5,599 bases of DNA, from the NCBI GenBank assembly GCA_017889745.1, contig JAGGAG010000161.1:1-5599 (forward strand). Reading direction: 5' to 3'. A program made the position numbers and the translations under genes. The stretch comes from Gemmatimonadota bacterium (GTDB lineage Bacteria; Gemmatimonadota; Gemmatimonadetes; Gemmatimonadales; GWC2-71-9). Position 1 is the stretch's first letter. Each line of letters begins with the position of its first letter. Below the pieces are notes generated by a model, which was not told where the DNA came from, did no database searches, and saw only the letters and a program-made list of their open reading frames with translations. Of the stretch, positions 1 to 5,408 are shown piece by piece.

Positions 1-471
1 GCGCCGGCCGGCGCCGCGAACACGGCTCCACCCAGCCTGACGGTCGCAGAGGCGGAGTTGCGACTCGGCTGGAAGGTGCGCACCATCGCGGGCCTCCGCC
101 CGCAGTCGGTTGAACTGATGCCGAGCGTGCCCGAAGGTGTCCCGGGCGCCGCGTCGGGCGTGCGGCAGCGTTACATGGTCGGCGGCGTGCCCGTCGTGCT
201 CGTGCAGCAGGTGGTCGCCAGGCCCGAGGAGAACCAGGTGTCGAAACCGGCGGGCCGCGCCGCCGAACTCACCAGCAAGCAGCAACCGGTGACGGCGGAC
301 CACGCGATGGCGGAACAGGCGAAGGACCAGCCGGAAGGCGTCGCCACGCGGGCCGCGCCGGCGCCGGCCGCGCTGAGTATCCGATCGTGGGATGCCGCGG
401 GGGTGCGCTTCGAACTCGAGGGCGCGCTACCGGCGGATTCGCTCGAGGCCCTGATGCGACGGGTGCGCTAG
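1..471 (+). CDS. C-terminal part of a possible anti-sigma factor-like regulatory protein (5' end outside window)
   Basis: The frame is open from the first base and ends at TAG (469-471), giving 156 residues with no convincing start, so the N-terminus lies upstream of the window. Visible features are a Gly-Trp-Lys-Val stretch near residue 23, a compact segment with short beta-like stretches (RQRYMVGGVPVVLVQQVV), a low-complexity Ala/Glu/Gln/Pro linker at about residues 75-122, and a C-terminal module starting at Trp130 (WDAAGVRFELEGALPADSL) that ends in basic residues. This pattern (a 'GW.vrti.GL' segment, an 'RqRY.v.GvpV' strand and a closing 'W...G..F.L.G.LP.DSL..L...VR') resembles the extracytoplasmic part of zinc-finger anti-sigma factors in high-GC bacteria. 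That is recalled family resemblance, not a search result. The zinc-finger and membrane segment that would settle it are outside the window. The gene converges on the HD-GYP gene with a 4-base gap. Confidence 0.6.
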   Translation, partial: APAGAANTAPPSLTVAEAELRLGWKVRTIAGLRPQSVELMPSVPEGVPGAASGVRQRYMVGGVPVVLVQQVVARPEENQVSKPAGRAAELTSKQQPVTADHAMAEQAKDQPEGVATRAAPAPAALSIRSWDAAGVRFELEGALPADSLEALMRRVR

Positions 472-478
472 CGCGCTA
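465..478. repeat. Overlapping palindromes spanning both convergent stop codons
   Basis: GCGCTAGCGC (465-474) and TAGCGCGCTA (469-478) are two overlapping perfect 10-base palindromes. The second carries the plus-strand TAG stop at one end and the minus-strand TAG stop at the other. Only GCGC separates the two genes, so there is no room for a dedicated terminator. Confidence 0.6.
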
Positions 479-1654
479 CCCCGCGATGCTGGACACCGGG
501 GGCAGCAGCAACTGGCCCTCGAGGCGACGCATCATCGCCGCGAATGCCCGGGCGATACCGGCATCGAACATGGTGCCGGTACCCTCCTCCACGAACTCCA
601 GCGCGCGCTGCGGCGTCCATGCGGGGCGGTACGCCCGTGGCGTGCGCAGCGCGTCGTAGACGTCACACACCGCGACGATCTTGCTGGCGTAGTGCATCTC
701 GCGCGGGAAGCGGGTCCGGGGGAACCCCGCGCCGTCCGGCCGCATGTGGTGCTCGAAGCACACGATCGCCGCGAGGTCGAACACCGCGCTCCGGGCGAAG
801 AGCATCCGGGCCCCGATCTCCGGGTGCGCCTCGATCACCAGCCGCTCTTCCGGCGACAGGGCCGGCTTGCCAAGCAGGTCCTGTGGCAGCCCCGAGATGC
901 CGACGTCGTGCAGCAGCGCCGCGCTCCCCACCGCGTGCACGTCGTGTGACGCCATGCCCAGTGACTCGCCCAGGGTCATGGCCAGCAGCGACACGTTGAT
1001 GGCGTGCAGCGCGTTGGCCGCGTCCTGTCCGGGGAACTCCAGCATCGGAAGCAGCAGCTGCCCCTCCGCGTGCATCGCCACCGAGAGCGAAGCCACCACC
1101 GTCTCGACCTCGTCGAGCGCGACACCGCCCTGCGTCCCCGCGCGCTGGTAGATCTGCCGGACGATGTCCGACTCCTCGCTGAGCCGGTACGCCACGTACT
1201 CGCGGCCCACCCGCTCGCGCTCGGCGACCTCCTCGAGGTCATCGCCGGTCACCTCGACACCCAGCAGGCCCCAGCGGATGCCGCGCCGCTCGCTCGGGAC
1301 GTCCGCATTCCCCGGCCGGCCCGACAGCAGCCGGTTCACGATGTCGTCCAGGAACTCGCCGAAGGCGCCGCGCGTCACGAGGCCGTCGAACTCCATGCGC
1401 TGCACCCCGATGTCGACGAAGCGGGCCGACCAGGGCCAGCTATGCAGCTCGTGCAACGCCTTGTCGTTGGCCACCACGGCCTCGCCCAGGAAGGAGAAGC
1501 GGTACTCACCGCTCTTGACCAGCTCCTTGAGCCGCGCGAATGACGCATCCGCCACCGATACACACGCGGGATGGCGTGACGTGTAGAGCGTCATCGTCGA
1601 GAGCGCCTGGGCCAGCGACTGCAGGAACTGCGCGGGTGTGGTGACCGTGCTCAT
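476..1654 (-). CDS. HD-GYP-type phosphohydrolase with N-terminal accessory domain and altered active site
   Basis: A 392-residue soluble protein with no signal peptide or membrane segment. Residues about 6-108 form an N-terminal domain (Tyr24-x3-His28-Pro29, then alternating hydrophobic residues, then GEFLDDIV near 99-106) that resembles the N-terminus of the upstream HEAT gene. Residues about 205-375 are an HD-GYP-type domain: His217 in LHAINV, HDVGISGLP at 249-257, AHPEIG at 276-281, EHHMRPDGAGFP at 301-312, and CDVYDALRTPRAYRPA at 330-345. His217, His249, Asp250, His277, His302, His303 and Asp331 are the expected metal ligands with family-like spacing. HD-GYP proteins typically hydrolyse cyclic di-GMP. 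Here the Lys of HDIGK is Ile253, the Glu of HHE is Met304 and the Tyr of GYP is Phe311, so that activity is uncertain. The ATG at 1652-1654 lies 7 bases after the HEAT gene stop and has only a poor ribosome binding site, so translation is probably coupled. Confidence 0.9.
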   Translation of the reverse strand: MSTVTTPAQFLQSLAQALSTMTLYTSRHPACVSVADASFARLKELVKSGEYRFSFLGEAVVANDKALHELHSWPWSARFVDIGVQRMEFDGLVTRGAFGEFLDDIVNRLLSGRPGNADVPSERRGIRWGLLGVEVTGDDLEEVAERERVGREYVAYRLSEESDIVRQIYQRAGTQGGVALDEVETVVASLSVAMHAEGQLLLPMLEFPGQDAANALHAINVSLLAMTLGESLGMASHDVHAVGSAALLHDVGISGLPQDLLGKPALSPEERLVIEAHPEIGARMLFARSAVFDLAAIVCFEHHMRPDGAGFPRTRFPREMHYASKIVAVCDVYDALRTPRAYRPAWTPQRALEFVEEGTGTMFDAGIARAFAAMMRRLEGQLLLPPVSSIAG

Positions 1655-1661
1655 GCGCGGC

Positions 1662-3773
1662 TCATATGATGACCCGCGGCGAGGCGGGGGCCACCGGCGC
1701 TTCGGGATCGGCCTGGCGTGACGGCGGGGAGCCGGCTTTCCGGATCTCGCCGTCCCGGCTCTTCTGCGCGAGGTCGAGAACCTTCGCCGCCTCGGGGTGG
1801 TAGGGCCAGTGTGCGGCGAGGCCCTGCAGCGCCGCCAGCAACTCCGGGCTCTTGGGCGCGAGCTTCCGGCCCATCCCGAGGGCGCCCTTCACCTGCGTCA
1901 ACCCGAGCAGGCAGGCGATCACGTTGGGATTGTCGACCGATGCCACGGCGCGAATGGCCACGGCCCTGAGCTGGGGGTCGACCCCGCCCGAATGGATCCG
2001 CTGCAGGAGCATTGGCGCGATGTTGGGCGGGCAACCTTCGGCCGCGGCCATGATCCCCAGCCGCACCGTCGGGGGGTCGGGCGCCTCCAGCGCGCGCTTG
2101 AGCGCCTCGGGACGGCGCACCCGGTCGCGCAGCATGATGCGCAGCGCTTCGTGCCGCACGCGCGGGTCGTTGTGCTTGACGTGCGACCCGAGGGAGAATC
2201 CCTCCGGCAGTTCCGGCAGCATCCCGAGCAACCGGAGCAGGTTGCGCTGCACGAACCAGGGAGCGCCCGAGATGCGCTGCACCACCTCCGGCCCGATCGA
2301 GGGTCCGAGTTGCGCCACGATGTCGATGAGCCGCGCGCGCACCTTGCGCTCCTTGGCGGTCGAGAGTGCATCGAGCAGCGCCGGAAGTGCCTCGATGCCG
2401 ACACCCTTCACCAGGCGCGCCAGCGTATCGATGTCGACCGGCTCGATCGCGAGCACGCGGCTCACGGTGCTCCGGCTCAGTACCCAGCCACGCAGTTCGC
2501 TCACGGCGGGCTTGTCCCCCGGCACCCGCTCGAGCATGTCGAGCAGCAGGCCCGTCTCGCGGTTTTCCACCATGCGGTCCACGGCGCGCCGGGTGCCCGC
2601 CTGCACTACGCCCAGCTCGAGGCAGGTCATGATCACCCGCTGCGGCTCCGGCCCATAGACCAGCACCGGCTCGAAGTCGGCGGCGCCGCCCGGCAGCGAC
2701 TCCAGCATCTTGTCGTAGCCCGGGGACCCATAGGGAAGGTCGGCCAGGCTCCACCGGCTGATCATCGCGCGGATGCGCTGCCGCAGCTGCTGCTCGGCCC
2801 GGAGGCGCGTCTTGGGCGGCCCCTGGTCGACGTGGCTGGAGAGCTTGCTGAGGAGCTGCAGCATCGCCGGGGATATGCTGCGCTGCTGCGCGTGCGCCGC
2901 CGCCTCGACCAGCGACACGATCACGTCGGCGGTCATGATCTTGGAGGCCTGGAAGAGCCACTTCCGGCGGCGGTCGTGGTCGCCCCCCATGTGCATGAGG
3001 CGCTCGAGCGTCTCGGGCGTGAGGGCGCCGATGAGCCGGGAAAGCTGGCGCTGCAGCGCGATCGTCTCGGCGCGGCCCCGGCCCTGGCACGCCTCGGCCA
3101 GGTCGGTGAGGGCGGTGATGACCCGCTCGTCGCGGCGTGACTCCTTGTGCTGCTCGTTGATCGCCTTGGCGATCTCCTCGGGGTCCACCTTCGCCGCGGC
3201 ATCGTCGGAGAGGTGCTCCCCCATCGACGCGCGGGCGAGTCCGAGCCAGAGCCGCCCCGCCCAGCTGCCACCCAGGGGATCGAAGAGGGCGGTCTCCGCA
3301 TCCTCCTCGTCCAGGAGGGCCAGCTTGTCGTAGGCCAGGCCGAAGAGCCGGATGTGGGGCCACTGCGCTGCCGGCTCGTCGTGCGTCACCAGCTGCTGCG
3401 CGTCGCTCGCGTCGGTGCCGATCACGCCGAGGAAGCTGGCCAGCTCCGTCCGCCCCGCCCCGCGGAAGATCTTGATGCCCCCGACATTGCGGCGGTGCAG
3501 CTTGCCGGCGAGTTCCCGGAGCATGGTGTGCTCGGGATCGGTCGGGACACCCGAGACCACCAGTTGCATCGGCGTGACCGCGATCGAGATGCTGGCCCGC
3601 TCGAGGAACAGGGTGTTGAGGCGGCGATTCAGGGAGTCCACGGCGGGGTCGAGCAGCGGGTGCCCGACCGGGTACATCGCAAAGCGCTGCTGCGCCCCCA
3701 GGAAGTCGAGGAGGAATTCAGACAGCTCGCGGGAAAGGACCGGTCCGTCCGGGGATGCGGGCGAGATGCTCAT
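1662..3773 (-). CDS. HEAT-repeat protein with N-terminal domain shared with the downstream HD-GYP protein
   Basis: A 703-residue protein, probably cytoplasmic, with no signal peptide or hydrophobic segment long enough to cross a membrane. Residues about 14-120 form an N-terminal domain with MYPVGHP at 33-39 and LASFLGVIG at 111-119, matching the layout of the HD-GYP protein's N-terminus. A charged, largely helical middle follows (about 185-345). Residues about 440-630 consist of paired amphipathic helices typical of HEAT repeats, such as NDPRVRHEALRIMLRD at 535-550, PPTVRLGIMAAAEG at 567-580 and DPQLRAVAIRAVASVDNPNV at 599-618. HEAT solenoids usually act as protein-binding scaffolds, and no catalytic motif is visible. 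The last 25 residues or so are Pro/Ala-rich and probably disordered. The ATG at 3771-3773 opens straight into the conserved domain. No Shine-Dalgarno sequence precedes it, but a -10-like box lies 9 bases upstream. It is the first gene of the operon; its partner or target is unknown. Confidence 0.87.
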   Translation of the reverse strand: MSISPASPDGPVLSRELSEFLLDFLGAQQRFAMYPVGHPLLDPAVDSLNRRLNTLFLERASISIAVTPMQLVVSGVPTDPEHTMLRELAGKLHRRNVGGIKIFRGAGRTELASFLGVIGTDASDAQQLVTHDEPAAQWPHIRLFGLAYDKLALLDEEDAETALFDPLGGSWAGRLWLGLARASMGEHLSDDAAAKVDPEEIAKAINEQHKESRRDERVITALTDLAEACQGRGRAETIALQRQLSRLIGALTPETLERLMHMGGDHDRRRKWLFQASKIMTADVIVSLVEAAAHAQQRSISPAMLQLLSKLSSHVDQGPPKTRLRAEQQLRQRIRAMISRWSLADLPYGSPGYDKMLESLPGGAADFEPVLVYGPEPQRVIMTCLELGVVQAGTRRAVDRMVENRETGLLLDMLERVPGDKPAVSELRGWVLSRSTVSRVLAIEPVDIDTLARLVKGVGIEALPALLDALSTAKERKVRARLIDIVAQLGPSIGPEVVQRISGAPWFVQRNLLRLLGMLPELPEGFSLGSHVKHNDPRVRHEALRIMLRDRVRRPEALKRALEAPDPPTVRLGIMAAAEGCPPNIAPMLLQRIHSGGVDPQLRAVAIRAVASVDNPNVIACLLGLTQVKGALGMGRKLAPKSPELLAALQGLAAHWPYHPEAAKVLDLAQKSRDGEIRKAGSPPSRQADPEAPVAPASPRVII

Positions 3774-3782
3774 GGGTTCAGG

Positions 3783-3810
3783 AAGATAGCCCGAAGCAAG
3801 AGCAGTTCCA
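3783..3810 (-). promoter_or_regulatory. Candidate promoter of the HEAT/HD-GYP operon, possibly giving a leaderless mRNA
   Basis: Reading the minus strand, a TGGAAC box (3805-3810) and a TATCTT box (3783-3788) are separated by 16 bases. The boxes match the -35 and -10 consensus at 3 and 4 of 6 positions, so the -10 box is the stronger part. Only 9 bases lie between the -10 box and the ATG, so transcription would start about 1-3 bases before the start codon. That agrees with the lack of a Shine-Dalgarno sequence. The evidence is by eye only. Confidence 0.35.
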
Positions 3811-3820
3811 GAGACGCGGA

Positions 3821-3861
3821 CGGGCGGAGGAAGAGGCTGCCTGCCAGCCCCCCTCCGCCCG
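3821..3861. terminator. Nested 41-base hairpin between the lipoprotein gene and the HEAT operon
   Basis: CGGGCGGAGG (3821-3830) pairs perfectly with CCTCCGCCCG (3852-3861). Inside it GGCTG (3835-3839) pairs with CAGCC (3845-3849) around a 5-base loop, leaving a 4/2-base internal loop. It lies after the lipoprotein gene and just upstream of the candidate promoter of the next operon, where a terminator would be expected on the minus strand. The lack of a T-tract on either strand makes Rho-dependent termination, an RNA 3' structure or a protein-binding site also possible. Confidence 0.45.
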
Positions 3862-3875
3862 CGCTTTGCTCCGGA

Positions 3876-3893
3876 TGACCCCGCGAGGGGTCA
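3876..3893 (-). terminator. Hairpin overlapping the lipoprotein stop codon; possible 3' end structure
   Basis: TGACCCC (3876-3882) and GGGGTCA (3887-3893) form a perfect 7-bp stem with a 4-base loop. In the minus-strand transcript the stem begins with the UGA stop codon of the lipoprotein gene. No U-run follows, so it is not a classical intrinsic terminator. It could be a 3'-end stabilising structure or part of a factor-dependent terminator together with the next hairpin. Confidence 0.4.
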
Positions 3894-5153
3894 GTTCGGG
3901 GCGTGGACCCCGCTTCCGCCGTAGTAGCTGCCATTGCCGATGACCGGCCCGTTCACGTCGACACCCACCTCGTTCGTCGACTTCGCGATCCACTGCCTCA
4001 CCGAGCCGGTGAACGGCGCCGTGCGGCCATTCCGCCCGAACGGGTCGGTATACCACACCTCGGGGCCGTCGGCGTTGTCGATCCGGTTGTTGTTGACATC
4101 GACGATGCGCCTGGCGCCATCGAACCTGGACCGCGGATCATCCCAGGTGACCCCCGGCGTCTGGCCGTTCTGCGTCGAGCTCTCGCAATAGTCCCCGGCC
4201 GCACGGTCGCCATTTGCCTCCGTCTCGTAGCAGATGTCGATCTGGCGTCCGACGGTCGGGGCGATGGCAGGATTGTAGTAGCGGCTCGCCTGCCGCACCT
4301 GGTAGTACGGGTTGAAGAACGCCAGGGTATGGCCGTCCTCACGCCGGATGCTGTTCGACGTTTCCCAGGTCTCGTTCAGGGCGAAGAAGTTCGAGTTCTG
4401 GCCGTTCGGCACCAGCACTTCCTGCTCGACGCAGAACCGGTCGGGAATGGCCCGGAAGCCGCCGCCCTCGGGCGAATTGGCCGGGGTCGCCGTGCCCGCC
4501 TGGATGGCCACGCCGTGGTCGCACGACCGGCGGAACTCGCCGGGCTTGCCGATGGCCGTCATGAGCACGACATGGAACCTCGTGCCGTCGCCACAGTTCA
4601 GGTGATAGACCAGCTCGTGCAGGTTGTTGGTGAACGCATCCTTCGAGTGCGTGCCCTGGTGCAGCTTGGTCAGCACGTCGCAGCGGACCTGGAACTGCCC
4701 GCCGCCGGCGGTGAGTTCCACGTCGTTCTCCCACTCGATCTTGTGGCCCACGTGGTCCTCGTTCCGCGGGTTCGCGGGATCGAATGCGACCAGCTGCTCA
4801 TTGGCATACCCGAACGGGATCGGGCCGCTCTCTTCATAGAGGTCGGAGCCGCGGGGATCGCGGCCGTGGTCGTGGCCGAAGGAGCATCCCGTCGCGGGGT
4901 CCACCGCGGGGTGCCACGTGGGATACAGCCTGCCATCGGGACCCACGACCGCGTACTGGTCGTGAATCTCCCTGGTACACGTGTCATTCGTTCCCGGCGT
5001 CCACGCGCTCATCGCGATGCTGCGCGGGGCGGTCGCGGGGTCGATGCTGCCGGTATCTCCGCTGCCGCAGGCGGCAAGCACGACCGTCGAGCTGGTGGCC
5101 CAGGTTACCGCGATGAACCGTGCGGCCGTGAGCGCAGAAAGATGCACGCGCAT
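3891..5153 (-). CDS. Cys/His-rich outer-membrane lipoprotein of unknown function
   Basis: A 420-residue predicted lipoprotein. The N-terminus has a basic start, a hydrophobic segment from about residue 13, and a lipobox Leu26-Ala-Ala-Cys29 followed by Gly, with no Asp at +2, which in Gram-negatives favours outer-membrane sorting. The mature part has eight more cysteines (59, 90, 158, 187, 211, 241, 308, 323), enough for four disulfides outside the cytoplasm. It also has many histidines, concentrated in a segment with EIHDQYAVVGPDG at 62-74, YPTWHP at 77-82 and CSFGHDHGRDP at 90-100. Later motifs include HLNCGDG at 184-190, an Asp/Asn-rich DVNNNRIDNADGPE at 352-365 and WYTDPFG at 367-373. I do not recognise a named family. 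The residues suggest a metal-binding or disulfide-stabilised surface protein, which is inference. The ATG at 5151-5153 is supported by the signal peptide and by a GGAG 7 bases upstream. A hairpin overlaps the stop codon. Confidence 0.88.
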   Translation of the reverse strand: MRVHLSALTAARFIAVTWATSSTVVLAACGSGDTGSIDPATAPRSIAMSAWTPGTNDTCTREIHDQYAVVGPDGRLYPTWHPAVDPATGCSFGHDHGRDPRGSDLYEESGPIPFGYANEQLVAFDPANPRNEDHVGHKIEWENDVELTAGGGQFQVRCDVLTKLHQGTHSKDAFTNNLHELVYHLNCGDGTRFHVVLMTAIGKPGEFRRSCDHGVAIQAGTATPANSPEGGGFRAIPDRFCVEQEVLVPNGQNSNFFALNETWETSNSIRREDGHTLAFFNPYYQVRQASRYYNPAIAPTVGRQIDICYETEANGDRAAGDYCESSTQNGQTPGVTWDDPRSRFDGARRIVDVNNNRIDNADGPEVWYTDPFGRNGRTAPFTGSVRQWIAKSTNEVGVDVNGPVIGNGSYYGGSGVHAPN

Positions 5154-5160
5154 CGGTCAA

Positions 5161-5164
5161 CTCC
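5161..5164 (-). promoter_or_regulatory. Ribosome binding site of the lipoprotein gene
   Basis: On the minus strand GGAG is followed by a 7-base spacer and then the ATG at 5151-5153. This is a normal Shine-Dalgarno spacing and supports that start, which also gives a complete signal peptide. It contrasts with the HEAT gene, which has no such site. Confidence 0.75.
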
Positions 5165-5196
5165 AGTGAAGCCGTGATGTCGGGAAAGGACGGACC

Positions 5197-5224
5197 ATTG
5201 TGAGCGAGACCGGGGCCGCGGCAA
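5197..5224 (-). promoter_or_regulatory. Weak candidate promoter of the lipoprotein gene
   Basis: On the minus strand TTGCCG (5219-5224) and CACAAT (5197-5202) are 16 bases apart, each matching 4 of 6 consensus positions. Transcription would start near 5190, giving a leader of about 35-40 bases that contains the ribosome binding site. A 10-base palindrome lies just upstream of the -35 box. In G+C-rich DNA such matches can arise by chance. Confidence 0.28.
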
Positions 5225-5237
5225 AGCGACCCGGGTC

Positions 5238-5263
5238 ACACTCGCCGTATCCGGCCTAAGTGT
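5238..5263. repeat. Imperfect hairpin in the gap upstream of the lipoprotein gene
   Basis: ACACT (5238-5242) pairs with AGTGT (5259-5263), and inside it GCCG (5244-5247) pairs with CGGC (5252-5255) around a TATC loop. The two stems are separated by a 1/3-base internal loop. It lies upstream of the candidate lipoprotein promoter, so it could end transcription from the beta-barrel gene or serve as a regulator site. No T-run follows. Confidence 0.3.
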
Positions 5264-5284
5264 CGGCGCGCCAACCGCACCGGA

Positions 5285-5296
5285 GCCGCATGCGGC
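5285..5296. repeat. Perfect 12-base palindrome
   Basis: GCCGCATGCGGC is its own reverse complement. It lies about 130 bases upstream of the lipoprotein start and 113 bases after the beta-barrel stop. A dimeric DNA-binding protein could use it, but G+C-rich DNA yields such palindromes fairly often. Confidence 0.35.
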
Positions 5297-5408
5297 GCAG
5301 GTCACATGATCGCGATGGCGCGGGTGCAGCACGCTGCATTGCAGGAACGGCAGCGGCTGGCAGAACACCGTACCACGAAGCGCGCCGGAACTCACGACGC
5401 GCGACGTC

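Larger units (their letters stand above)
5154..5408. other. Intergenic region between beta-barrel and lipoprotein genes
   Basis: This 255-base gap shows no gene with coding support. It holds the lipoprotein ribosome binding site and weak promoter, a 10-base palindrome GACCCGGGTC at 5228-5237, a small hairpin at 5238-5263, an 8-base palindrome GGCGCGCC at 5265-5272, and a perfect 12-base palindrome GCCGCATGCGGC at 5285-5296. GGTCACA occurs twice, at about 5234-5240 and 5300-5306. No terminator with a T-run follows the beta-barrel stop codon. Confidence 0.6.

Noticed and set aside
1004..1543. 179-codon plus-strand open frame opposite the HD-GYP gene
   Set aside because: It mirrors a gene with a clear HD-GYP domain and shows only antisense-type composition.
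1797..3140. 447-codon plus-strand open frame opposite the HEAT gene
   Set aside because: Its His/Arg/Leu/Gln-rich composition is typical of the complement of a G+C-rich gene, and it shows no recognisable motif.
1651..3363. 570-codon minus-strand open frame inside the HEAT gene
   Set aside because: It is a shifted frame with an Arg/Gly/Ala/Pro-dominated composition and no domain pattern. The overlapping frame encodes a coherent HEAT-repeat protein.
4065..4100. EF-hand or dockerin-type calcium loop in the lipoprotein (DVNNNRIDNADG)
   Set aside because: The glycine at loop position 6 and the acidic residue at position 12 are missing, so the match is only superficial.
3903..5177. 424-codon plus-strand open frame opposite the lipoprotein gene
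   Set aside because: The minus-strand gene has a signal peptide, lipobox and ribosome binding site. The plus frame is Val/Arg/Ala/His-rich with no motif.
5325..5344. Alternating TGCAG/CTGCA segments as a terminator of the beta-barrel gene
   Set aside because: The stems are only 5 bp and mutually exclusive, and no T-run follows on the minus strand.
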